NCBI RefSeq assembly: GCF_000234355.1
Contig: NZ_AGQV01000001.1
Span: forward strand, 682,001-746,000
Origin: Gluconobacter morbifer G707
GTDB lineage: Bacteria > Pseudomonadota > Alphaproteobacteria > Acetobacterales > Acetobacteraceae
DNA: 64,000 nucleotides
Direction: 5' to 3'
Each line of letters starts with the position of its first letter. The first letter of the stretch is position 1. The position numbers were made by a program, and so were the translations under genes. Below are positions 8,303 to 16,156 of the stretch, one piece after another. Below the pieces are notes generated by a model, which did no database searches, had not been told where the DNA came from, and saw nothing but the letters and a program-made list of their open reading frames with translations.

Positions 8303-9744
8303 GCGTGCTCTCCCAGTTTTGCCAGCCAGCCTTCAGCCTGCTGCCTCACATTGGACGGAGCCGTGCCGCCATAGCTCGTACGTGAGGCGAGGGAGGCCTC
8401 GACCGTCAGGACATCGAAAACACCGGCGTTGATGCCCGGTTCGACAGCCTGCATCTCGGCCAGTGAAAGGTCGGCGAGGTCACAGCCTTTCTGTTCCGCC
8501 AGGCCGACAAGACGGCCCGTGACATGATGGGCCGTGCGGAATGGGACGCGCAGTTCCCGGACCAGCCAGTCCGCCAGGTCGGTGGCGGTGGAGAAGCCCA
8601 TATCCGCAACGTCCCGCATCCGGGCTTCATTCGGCCTGAGATCACGGATCATGCCGTCCATGGCCGCGAGGGAGAGCGTCATGGCTTCGGTCGCGTCGAA
8701 AACCGGTTCCTTGTCTTCCTGCGTGTCCTTGGCATAGGCTAGGGGCAAACCTTTCATGACCGTCAGAAGCCCCACGAAATCCCCCAGGATGCGGCCGATC
8801 TTGGCGCGGACCAGTTCAGCTGCATCCGGATTGCGCTTCTGCGGCATGATGGAAGAGCCGGTGGTGAAGGCGTCGGACAGTCTGATGAAACCGAAGGGAG
8901 CAGAGCACCAGTTCACGATTTCTTCCGCCAGACGCGACAGATGCATGGCCTGAAGAGACAGCGTGGACAGGAATTCCAGCGCGAAATCACGGTCTGAAAC
9001 GGCATCAAGGGAATTAGCGGTCGGACGGGCGAAATCCAGCGCTTCTGCTGTCATCCGACGATCGATCGGGAAAGACGTTCCAGCCAGCGCGGCCGAACCG
9101 AGCGGACATTCATTCATCCGCGCCCGGGCGTCCCGCAGACGTCCGCGGTCGCGGGAGAGCATTTCCACATAAGCCAGCAGGTGGTGGCCGAACGTGACGG
9201 GCTGGGCGACCTGAAGATGCGTGAATCCCGGCATGGGCGTGGCGTGATATTCGAGGGCGCGCGTCGCAAGGGAGCGCATCAGGGAGGCAGTCTGTTCCTG
9301 AAGCCCATCGATCGCATCGCGGACCCAGAGGCGGAAATCCGTCGCGACCTGATCATTGCGGGAACGGGCCGTGTGAAGACGTTTGCCGGCTTCTCCAATC
9401 CGCTCGGACAGCCGGGCCTCGATGTTCATGTGGATGTCTTCGAGGGCAGGGGAGAACGTGAACCGTCCTTCTCCGATCTCCTGGGCGATGTCTCCCAGCC
9501 CCTGCCGGATTTCCGCCAGTTCCGTTTTCGTCAACAGGCCGACCTTCTGAAGCATGGCGGCATGAGCGAGGGAGCCACGGATGTCCTGCCGCCAGAGGAT
9601 CCTGTCAAAACCGATGGAGGCGTTGATTTCACCCATGATCGCGGCTGGCCCGGAGGCGAAGCGGCCGCCCCATTGTGGATTGGCAGCGGTACCTTCAAAG
9701 GCGCTGGAGGCGTCTGTTTCGTTCTCGACAGGGGCGTTTTTCAT
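8299..9744 (-). CDS. argH: Argininosuccinate lyase
   Basis: This 481-residue fumarase-superfamily enzyme splits argininosuccinate to arginine and fumarate. The family signature [11 protein letters not shown] lies at 296-306, the catalytic His is in FTHLQ (H175), and HTARSRNDQ is the substrate-binding segment. The first 24 residues are extra. The start (9744) lies only 15 bases from the start of the divergent thioredoxin gene and has no ribosome site, so initiation may be a little downstream or on a leaderless message. Downstream lptM is translationally coupled. Confidence 0.96.
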   Translation of the reverse strand: MKNAPVENETDASSAFEGTAANPQWGGRFASGPAAIMGEINASIGFDRILWRQDIRGSLAHAAMLQKVGLLTKTELAEIRQGLGDIAQEIGEGRFTFSPALEDIHMNIEARLSERIGEAGKRLHTARSRNDQVATDFRLWVRDAIDGLQEQTASLMRSLATRALEYHATPMPGFTHLQVAQPVTFGHHLLAYVEMLSRDRGRLRDARARMNECPLGSAALAGTSFPIDRRMTAEALDFARPTANSLDAVSDRDFALEFLSTLSLQAMHLSRLAEEIVNWCSAPFGFIRLSDAFTTGSSIMPQKRNPDAAELVRAKIGRILGDFVGLLTVMKGLPLAYAKDTQEDKEPVFDATEAMTLSLAAMDGMIRDLRPNEARMRDVADMGFSTATDLADWLVRELRVPFRTAHHVTGRLVGLAEQKGCDLADLSLAEMQAVEPGINAGVFDVLTVEASLASRTSYGGTAPSNVRQQAEGWLAKLGEHA

Positions 9745-9762
9745 GTTAACCGTAACAGGATG

Positions 9763-10329
9763 ATGGAAAAGCGGATCGACCGGCGAATGTTTCTCGGAGG
9801 AGCCACCAGCCTAGCCGGGGGGGCGTTCCTGTGCAATTCCGCACACGCGCAAGATATGCCATATCCGCTGGCGCGTCTGCGCCCGGGTCGCCCGATGCAT
9901 GAGCCGATCGCCCTGACACTGACAGGGCTCAACGGGGCCACGCGTTCGCTGACGCAGGAGCGGGGAAGACCGTTCCTCCTACATCTGTGGGCGACCTGGT
10001 GCGGCCCGTGCAAGGAAGAGCTTCCTGCCCTGAACCGGTTTCTGGGCGTTGCCGGTCAGGATCATACCGTCGTGCCGGTTGCGGTCGCCAGCCCTCTCCC
10101 GAAGGTTGAAGCCTATCTGCAAGCCGGGAATCTCCCGGGCATCCAGCCTTGGACGGTTGACCTCCATGCCCTGACGCAGTGGCTTGCTCTGCCGCAGCCC
10201 AGTCTGCCCATGACCTGCTTTATGGATGCACAGGGGCGACTGCGCGCCTCTGTGGAAGGGCCGGTGAACTGGGGCGCGGCCGATGCGGTGGACGTGTTTC
10301 ATAACCTTGTTGCCAGTCTGGAAAAGTGA
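9763..10329 (+). CDS. Periplasmic TlpA-like thioredoxin, first of a pair
   Basis: A 188-residue exported thioredoxin-fold protein. It begins with a twin-arginine-like signal (RRMFLGG) ending about residue 29. The redox motif is WATWCGPC (C80, C83) and the cis-Pro loop is SLPMTCF. TlpA-type proteins reduce periplasmic thiols, for example during cytochrome c or copper-centre assembly; the substrate here is unknown. Two ATGs (9760, 9763) and a third at 9787 are possible starts. It is divergent from argH, a pairing common in alphaproteobacteria, and overlaps the next gene. Confidence 0.88.
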   Translation: MEKRIDRRMFLGGATSLAGGAFLCNSAHAQDMPYPLARLRPGRPMHEPIALTLTGLNGATRSLTQERGRPFLLHLWATWCGPCKEELPALNRFLGVAGQDHTVVPVAVASPLPKVEAYLQAGNLPGIQPWTVDLHALTQWLALPQPSLPMTCFMDAQGRLRASVEGPVNWGAADAVDVFHNLVASLEK

Positions 10330-10907
10330 AGCCACCCGATCACACAGCGCTGCGACGCAGAAGCCTTGCTGCAGGGATTCTGGCGCTGGGTGGTGTTTCA
10401 GCCGTTGTGGGTGCGCGTTGGGCCGGGCGTCAGGGGGAATCGCTGGGAGACCTGAAACCCTGTGCCCGTCAGGGGCGTCCGGTCAGCCTGACACTTTCGG
10501 GGCCGGAAGGCCGGACCCTGTCGCTGACCCGTCAGCAGGGCGCACCGTTCCTGCTGCATGTCTGGGCGACATGGTGTGCGCCCTGCCTTCGGGAACTGCC
10601 GCGGCTTGAGGCTTTTTTTCAGCGCTGGGGAGCAGACTGTCCGGTTATTCCTATCGCACTCCAGAGCGGCTCGCCGGAGGCGGTCCAGACATTTCTTCAT
10701 CGCAGGGCACTGGATCATGTTCCGGCCTGGACGATCTCGGCGGAGGTGTTTGGAAACTGGATAGGGCGGAGCGCGGCGGGCGTTCCGGTAACGATCCTTA
10801 TCGACGACAAGGGATACAGGCGGGCTGCTTCCGGAGGCAGCATGGCCTGGAATGACACTGGTGCGGGTCCCGCCTTGCGGCACGTCCTGATGGAAGCCCG
10901 CTCGTAA
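10326..10907 (+). CDS. Periplasmic TlpA-like thioredoxin, second of a pair
   Basis: A 193-residue paralogue of the preceding gene with the same layout: a twin-Arg-containing signal or anchor (RRRSLAAGILALGG), then the thioredoxin domain with WATWCAPC (C84, C87) and cis-Pro GVPVT. An extra cysteine (C46) before the domain could offer a mixed disulfide. Start is GTG 10326, overlapping the previous stop as GTGA. Sequence similarity between the two proteins ([12 protein letters not shown] and APFLLHVWATWC) indicates tandem duplication. The signal may stay uncleaved, anchoring it in the inner membrane. Confidence 0.86.
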   Translation: MKPPDHTALRRRSLAAGILALGGVSAVVGARWAGRQGESLGDLKPCARQGRPVSLTLSGPEGRTLSLTRQQGAPFLLHVWATWCAPCLRELPRLEAFFQRWGADCPVIPIALQSGSPEAVQTFLHRRALDHVPAWTISAEVFGNWIGRSAAGVPVTILIDDKGYRRAASGGSMAWNDTGAGPALRHVLMEARS

Positions 10908-11242
10908 GGGATCGGACAGTTTCGGGTCGGGCGGCCGTTCCCTCTGTATCCGAGGACCAGTCGTTTGGGAACAGTCACGGTCTGCTATTGTCACTGTTCC
11001 GGACTGCATGAAGACATACGGTCTTCTATGATCAAGGTGCTGAACAGTCCGCACTGTGTTCCTGACGAAACGGAAGCAAAGGTCGCCATGCTCTCTTGCG
11101 AAGTCTTGCACAGACCATTTCGGCCATCGGGAGACAGGGCCGCTATACGCGTCATGGGCTGTATGGACTGGTCTGCAAAGGCTGTCCGCCATACGGTAGA
11201 GGTTCCAGCCAGATAAAGGCGAACCTGAAAGCGAAAGAGTCG
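10908..11242. promoter_or_regulatory. 335-base gene-free region with AACAGT inverted repeats
   Basis: No credible gene was found here. Two inverted repeats share a half-site. GGAACAGT (10968) pairs with ACTGTTCC (10993-11000) across 17 bases, and GAACAGT (11042-11048) faces ACTGTGTTC (11053-11061), imperfect because of one inserted G. A -10-like TATGAT lies at 11027-11032, between the two repeats, with only a weak -35 at 11004-11009. This could be the promoter and operator of the long plus-strand gene run starting at 11243, leaving a leader of about 200 bases. CAGACCA (11111) and TGGTCTG (11169) could also pair in RNA. Confidence 0.4.
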
Positions 11243-12004
11243 ATGTCTGTTTCCCTGCTTGGCGCCAGCGATCCTGCGCCATTTCTCGTGTTTCCGGAAA
11301 AAGTTCCGTCACCCTTCGTTCTGGTCAGCGATCATGCCGGACGGGCCGTTCCCGAAGTGCTGGGAATGCTGGGTGTGGACGCGGAAGACTGGGAGCGGCA
11401 TATCGCCTGGGATATCGGGATCGTCGGGGTAGGGCGCAGACTGCACGAGGCGCTGGGGGCGACCCTGATCGAGCAGGTTTATTCCCGTCTTGTCATTGAC
11501 TGCAACCGCGCTCCGGGACATCCCACCTCCATCCCCCATGTCAGTGACCGTACGCCCATTCCCGGCAACCGCGAAGCGCCGGAGAGCTGCCGTGAGCGAC
11601 GGGAGCGGGAGATCCTGCATCCCTATCATGACGCCATTCAGGAAGTCCTGACCGAACGTGGTGACCGGCCCACTGCCCTGATCGCCCTGCACAGTTTCAC
11701 ACCGGAGATGAATGGCGTTGAACGTCCCTGGCAGATCGGCATCCTGCATAACCGGGACAGCCGGATGGCGCGTGTGATGCTTGACCTTCTGAAAGCGGAA
11801 GATCTGTGTGTTGGTGATAACGAGCCCTATGTTCTCACGGATGTATCGGACTATACGGTGCCGCGCCATGCGGAGGCCGCTGGCCTGCCTTATCTTGAAA
11901 TTGAAATCCGGCAGGATCTGATCGCCGGGGAGGAGGGGCAGCGTGACTGGGCTGATCTGCTGGCGCATCTTCTGCCCCGCGTCTGGGAGACACTTGCAGT
12001 ATGA
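11243..12004 (+). CDS. N-formylglutamate amidohydrolase family protein
   Basis: A 253-residue member of the N-formylglutamate amidohydrolase (HutG-like) family, zinc-dependent enzymes that hydrolyse N-formylglutamate to glutamate and formate. Visible family features are SDHAGRAVP near the start, AWDIGIVG, a conserved Asn/Arg patch (VIDCNRAPG) and IALHSFTP. No histidine-degradation genes are nearby, so the physiological substrate is unclear. ATG 11243 fits the family; a reading from 11096 would add a non-conserved leader. It begins a run of coupled genes, overlapping aroE by four bases. Confidence 0.87.
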   Translation: MSVSLLGASDPAPFLVFPEKVPSPFVLVSDHAGRAVPEVLGMLGVDAEDWERHIAWDIGIVGVGRRLHEALGATLIEQVYSRLVIDCNRAPGHPTSIPHVSDRTPIPGNREAPESCRERREREILHPYHDAIQEVLTERGDRPTALIALHSFTPEMNGVERPWQIGILHNRDSRMARVMLDLLKAEDLCVGDNEPYVLTDVSDYTVPRHAEAAGLPYLEIEIRQDLIAGEEGQRDWADLLAHLLPRVWETLAV

Positions 12005-12831
12005 TTGATGGACATACCAGCCTGGCAGGCGTGATGGGCTGGCCGGTGGAACATTCCCGCTCGCCCCTCCTGCATAATCACTGGTGCCGGGTGGCGGGCG
12101 TCAACGGGGCTTATGTTCCGCTGCCCACGCGCCCCGGGGTTTTCGATGAGGCCCTGAAAGGACTGGCGGCGGCCGGGTTCCGTGGCGTGAACGTCACCAT
12201 TCCGCACAAGGAAGCCGCCATGCGGGCCTGTGACGAACTGACGGATGTGGCGAAGCGGGCCGGGACCGTGAACACCATCCGCTTCACCGACGGACGGATC
12301 GTCGGGGACTGTACGGACGGCACCGGTTTCTGTGACAACCTGACGGCGCATGGGGTTGCGATCGAAGGGCGGGCCCTGGTTCTGGGCGCCGGGGGCGCTG
12401 CGCGGGCGGTAGCGGCGGCTCTGCTGGACCGGGGATGCGAGGTGGTCGTGGCTAACCGCACGCTGGAACGGGCCGAAAATCTGGTGGAAGCGCTGGAGGG
12501 TGGCGAAGCTCTGCCCTGGTTCGAATGGCCGTCCCTGCTGTCAGGCTGCTCCCTGCTGGTGAATGCGACATCCCTTGGCATGAACGGCAGGACGGACATG
12601 GACTGGGAAGCGGCGCTCCGTCAGGCCAGTCCCGCCCTGTGTGTGACGGATATTGTCTATACGCCGCGGGAGACACCGCTCCTGAAAGCCGCACAGGCGC
12701 GTGGCCTGAAAACAGTGGATGGGCTGGGAATGCTGATCCATCAGGCCCGTGCCGGGTTCAGGGCATGGTTCGGCGTTGATCCCGTGGCGGATGAGGAGAC
12801 ATTCGCGCTTCTGGCGGCATCCCTGCGCTGA
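12001..12831 (+). CDS. aroE: Shikimate 5-dehydrogenase
   Basis: A 276-residue NADP-dependent enzyme reducing 3-dehydroshikimate to shikimate. The substrate-binding SRSP motif is at 19-22, catalytic Lys70 lies in NVTIPHK and Asp106 in GDCTDGTG. The Gly-rich dinucleotide loop is GAGGAARA, and the NADP-selecting NRTLERA follows. The ATG overlaps the preceding stop. coaE and dnaQ follow, an order common in alphaproteobacteria. Confidence 0.96.
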   Translation: MIDGHTSLAGVMGWPVEHSRSPLLHNHWCRVAGVNGAYVPLPTRPGVFDEALKGLAAAGFRGVNVTIPHKEAAMRACDELTDVAKRAGTVNTIRFTDGRIVGDCTDGTGFCDNLTAHGVAIEGRALVLGAGGAARAVAAALLDRGCEVVVANRTLERAENLVEALEGGEALPWFEWPSLLSGCSLLVNATSLGMNGRTDMDWEAALRQASPALCVTDIVYTPRETPLLKAAQARGLKTVDGLGMLIHQARAGFRAWFGVDPVADEETFALLAASLR

Positions 12832-12834
12832 TTC

Positions 12835-13440
12835 ATGAAGATCATTGGTCTGACAGGCGGCATGGCTGCAGGGAAAAGCACGGTGGCGGCCCTGTTCCGC
12901 AGGGCCGGCGTGCCGGTTTTTGATGCCGATGCCTGTGTGCGCACTCTTCAGGCGCCGGGTGGACAGGCACTCCCGGCGATTGCGGCCGCGTTTCCGGGGA
13001 CGGTCCGGGACGACAGGCTTGACCGTGCGGCGCTGCGTGCAGTGGTTGTCGGGCAGCCGGATGCGCTGCAACGCCTTGAACATATCATGCACCCGCTGGT
13101 TCGAAAGGCGCGCGCACGTTTCCTCCGGCAGTGCAGAGCGCGGAAATGCCGGGCCTGCGTGCTGGATATTCCTCTTCTCATGGAAATCGGAGAGGATCGG
13201 AACTGTGATGTCGTGGTGGTGGTCGAGGCGCCGATGGGAACGCGCCTTTCCCGCATCCGCCAGCGGGGGAAGGGAGGAGCGCGCATGAGCGTTGAGGACG
13301 CCAGGGCGCTTCTGTTGCGGCAGATGTCCGATCATGAGCGCAGACGCCGGGCGCACATCGTGATACGAACCGGTCTGTCCCGTGGAGCGGCTGTCAGGCA
13401 GGTCCACGCCCTGTTGCACCGCCTTCGTGAGGGGTCATGA
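12835..13440 (+). CDS. coaE: Dephospho-CoA kinase
   Basis: A 201-residue P-loop kinase for the last step of coenzyme A synthesis. The Walker A motif is GGMAAGKST (8-16), DADACVR (F/DAD motif) binds dephospho-CoA, and DIPLLME is the Walker B-like segment. It starts three bases after aroE and overlaps dnaQ by four. Length is normal. Confidence 0.95.
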   Translation: MKIIGLTGGMAAGKSTVAALFRRAGVPVFDADACVRTLQAPGGQALPAIAAAFPGTVRDDRLDRAALRAVVVGQPDALQRLEHIMHPLVRKARARFLRQCRARKCRACVLDIPLLMEIGEDRNCDVVVVVEAPMGTRLSRIRQRGKGGARMSVEDARALLLRQMSDHERRRRAHIVIRTGLSRGAAVRQVHALLHRLREGS

Positions 13441-14123
13441 AACGCTCCATTCTGTTCGATACGGAAACCACCGGCTTTGATCCGGACCAGGGAGACCGGA
13501 TCATCGAGATCGCGGCCCTTGAACTGATCGACGATCTGCCGACCGGCCGGCATTACCATGTCCTGGTCCACCCGGAGCGGGACATTCCGCCCGAGGCGAC
13601 GAAAGTGCATGGTTTCCGGATCGAGGATCTTGAAGGAAAGCCGAAATTCGCGGAGGTCGCGGAGGATTTTCTGGCGTTCGTCGGGGACAGTCCGCTGATT
13701 GCTCATAATGCACGGTTCGACTTCAAGTTCGTGAATGCCGAACTGCAACAGTGTGGTCGCCGGCCTCTGGATTATGCCAGTCGCGCCATCGACACGGTGG
13801 AGATGGCGCGCAGGAAATATCCCGGGATGCCTGCCAGCCTTGATGCGCTCTGCCGTCGTTTTGGCATCGATCTCTCGGATCGTGGCACCCATAACGCGCT
13901 TCTGGACTGCCGGCTTCTGGCGGATGTGTATGTTGAGCTCATGGGAGGGCGTCAGCGCGGGCTGGGTCTGGCGGGCCCCTCCCGTAACAGGGGGCTGGCC
14001 GGGAACATCAACCCGTTGGAAGGGCGCGCGCCGCGGCCGATGGCTCCCCCGTCCGACGCGGAGCTGGCGGCCCATACGGCTTTCGTGGATACGATCAAGG
14101 ACCCCGTATGGCGTCGCGCCTGA
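13437..14123 (+). CDS. dnaQ: DNA polymerase III epsilon subunit (3'-5' proofreading exonuclease)
   Basis: A 228-residue DEDDh exonuclease, the proofreading subunit of the replicative polymerase. Exo I is FDTETTG (D8, E10), Exo II is IAHNARFDFKFV and Exo III is HNALLDCRLLADVY with the catalytic His. The C-terminal tail of about 50 residues would carry the polymerase-binding segment. Coupled by ATGA to coaE and by TGATG to the following glycosyltransferase gene. Confidence 0.95.
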   Translation: MKRSILFDTETTGFDPDQGDRIIEIAALELIDDLPTGRHYHVLVHPERDIPPEATKVHGFRIEDLEGKPKFAEVAEDFLAFVGDSPLIAHNARFDFKFVNAELQQCGRRPLDYASRAIDTVEMARRKYPGMPASLDALCRRFGIDLSDRGTHNALLDCRLLADVYVELMGGRQRGLGLAGPSRNRGLAGNINPLEGRAPRPMAPPSDAELAAHTAFVDTIKDPVWRRA

Positions 14124-15043
14124 TGCGGATCCTGTTCATCACGTCGAACCGCTTGGGAGATGCCGTTATTTCCACCGGCGTTCTGGATGCGTTGCAGTGC
14201 CGTTATCCTTCCGCCGTCTTTACCGTCGTATGCGGGCCGGTGGCGGCAGGCCTGTTCACGCCCGATCCGCGCTGTGAGCAGGTCATTACCATGGAAAAGC
14301 GGCGTTATGACCGGCACTGGCTGGATCTCTGGACGCAATGTGTGTGGACGCGCTGGTTCATGGTGGTCGATCTGCGGGGGTCGCTGCTTGGACTGACGCT
14401 CCGGGCCAGCCGCCGGCTCATCGTGCGGGGTGGGCGCAGGCCGGGGCGCCGTATCGAACATCTGGGACGGGCGCTGGGCTATCGCCGTATTCCCATGCCC
14501 CGCGTCTGGACCTCGGCAGAGCAGGAAGCGTCTGCCGCGCGTCTGCTGCCTCCCGGGAACTGGCTTGCCCTGGGACCAACCGCCAACTGGGATGGGAAGA
14601 TCTGGCCGCCGGAGCGTTTCGTGGCGCTGGCGGACAGTCTTCGCGCCGAAGGATTATGGCCCGTGGTGTTCTACGGACCGGGACAGCAGGAAAAGGCGCG
14701 TGCCCAGCCGGTTCTTGATGGCTTGCCGGATGCGCTGGATCTCGGGGGTGACCGCCCGCTGGGAGAGGTTGCGGCCCTTCTGCGGCGTTGCCGTCTGTTC
14801 GTCGGGAATGATTCCGGTCTGATGCATCTGGCCGCCGCTGCCGGGACGCCGACGCTGGGTCTGTTCGGTCCCTCCCGTGCCACGGAATATGCGCCAGCCG
14901 GGCCTTCTGCGCGTTTTGTCGAGGCGCCGGGACCGGAAGGACATGCGCCGATTTGCGGTCTGGGCGAGGCAACCGTGCTGGGTGTCGCGCGCTCCCTGCT
15001 GCATGAAAACGCCCCTTCCGTTTCGTCTGCCCGCATTCCCTGA
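14123..15043 (+). CDS. Glycosyltransferase family 9 (heptosyltransferase-like)
   Basis: A 306-residue GT-B enzyme of the heptosyltransferase family: N-terminal MRILFITSNRLGDAV, a central GPTANWDGKIWPPERF nucleotide-sugar region, and the hallmark FVGNDSGLMHLAAAAGTPTLGLFGPS. It probably adds a heptose or related sugar to the lipopolysaccharide core. The ATG at 14123 forms TGATG with the dnaQ stop and starts at the conserved MRIL; an upstream ATG (14108) would overlap more. It is followed by a GT4-type enzyme and an asparagine synthase, suggesting a surface-glycan set. Confidence 0.88.
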   Translation: MRILFITSNRLGDAVISTGVLDALQCRYPSAVFTVVCGPVAAGLFTPDPRCEQVITMEKRRYDRHWLDLWTQCVWTRWFMVVDLRGSLLGLTLRASRRLIVRGGRRPGRRIEHLGRALGYRRIPMPRVWTSAEQEASAARLLPPGNWLALGPTANWDGKIWPPERFVALADSLRAEGLWPVVFYGPGQQEKARAQPVLDGLPDALDLGGDRPLGEVAALLRRCRLFVGNDSGLMHLAAAAGTPTLGLFGPSRATEYAPAGPSARFVEAPGPEGHAPICGLGEATVLGVARSLLHENAPSVSSARIP

Positions 15044-15079
15044 CTTGAAGCGCTGCCCCTCTTGCCCGATAGAGGGTGC

Positions 15080-16156
15080 ATGATTGCCCCGCAGCCGTCC
15101 GCTTTGCCACGTCACACCCTGTCTTCCAGCCATCGCGGGCGGGTGGCGCATGTCATGGCCGGCGCGGCGCGTGGTGGGGCGGAACTGTTCTTCGAGCGCC
15201 TCTCCATTGCCCAGACACAGGATGGCCGATCTGTCCGCGCCATGATCCGTCACGACAGGGACCGCCATGCCCGCCTCGAAGCGGCTGGCGTGGAGACGCG
15301 GACCTACCGGTTCGGGGGGCTGCTAGATCTGGGCACCACTCCGGCATTGCGGCGGAGCCTGCGGGACTTCCAGCCGGATATGGTCGTGGCGTGGATGAGC
15401 CGTGCCGCCCGGCTTGTTCCCGCCGGGCCATGGCGCCTCGCCGGACGTCTGGGAGGGTATTATGATCTGTCCAACTATCGGCGGTGCGATCATCTGATCG
15501 GGAATACCCGGGGGCTGGCCCGCTGGATGGTGGAGCAGGGATGGCCGGAACAGCGGGTGCATTACCTCCCGAATTTCGCAACGGATTTCTCGTCCGTTAA
15601 ACCCGGTCGTCCTGACTTTCTGCCGGACAATGTTCCGTTCGTGCTGGCGCTGGGGCGGCTGCATGAGAACAAGGCGTTCGATGTCCTGATTCGCGCCATG
15701 AGGCATCTGCCGCAGGTCCATCTTGTTATCGCAGGAGAAGGTCAGGAACGGGGCGCACTCGAAAAGCTGGCGCATGGGGAAGGCGTGGCGGCGCGTGTTC
15801 ATCTGCCGGGCTGGATGGCCGAGACCGGTCCCTGGCTGCGGGCCTGTGACGTGCTGGTGTGTCCCTCCAGGATCGAACCGCTCGGGAATGTTGTGATCGA
15901 GGCGCTTTCGGCTGGCGTGCCCGTGGTGGGAAGTGCCATTCAGGGCCCAAGGGAAATCCTCGAAGGGACGGAGGACGGACTTCTGGCGCCGGTCGAGGAT
16001 GACGTGCGTCTGGCGGAGCAGATCGGGCGTGTTCTGGAGGACAAGGCCCTGAACCGTCGTCTGCGTCGTAACGGCCGGATGCGGTTCGAGCGGGAATTCG
16101 CACAGGATATCGTCATGGCCCGGTGGTCTGCCTTCCTTGACGGGGGGCGGGGCTGA
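15080..16156 (+). CDS. Glycosyltransferase family 4 (group 1)
   Basis: A 358-residue GT-B glycosyltransferase. GGAELFFERL near the N-terminus is the acceptor-side Gly-rich loop. The C-terminal donor domain contains LALGRLHENKAFDVLIRA, LVIAGEGQERG and the family motif PSRIEPLGNVVIEALSAGVPVV, with E-x7-E catalytic and donor residues. The acceptor is unknown but likely a cell-surface glycan, given the GT9 and amidotransferase neighbours. It follows GT9 after 36 bases and its stop overlaps the asnB start. Confidence 0.88.
   Translation: MIAPQPSALPRHTLSSSHRGRVAHVMAGAARGGAELFFERLSIAQTQDGRSVRAMIRHDRDRHARLEAAGVETRTYRFGGLLDLGTTPALRRSLRDFQPDMVVAWMSRAARLVPAGPWRLAGRLGGYYDLSNYRRCDHLIGNTRGLARWMVEQGWPEQRVHYLPNFATDFSSVKPGRPDFLPDNVPFVLALGRLHENKAFDVLIRAMRHLPQVHLVIAGEGQERGALEKLAHGEGVAARVHLPGWMAETGPWLRACDVLVCPSRIEPLGNVVIEALSAGVPVVGSAIQGPREILEGTEDGLLAPVEDDVRLAEQIGRVLEDKALNRRLRRNGRMRFEREFAQDIVMARWSAFLDGGRG

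Noticed and set aside
10965-11216. 83-codon frame in the gene-free region before the N-formylglutamate amidohydrolase
   Set aside because: No ribosome site, unusual composition and overlap with the inverted repeats; more likely a leader region.
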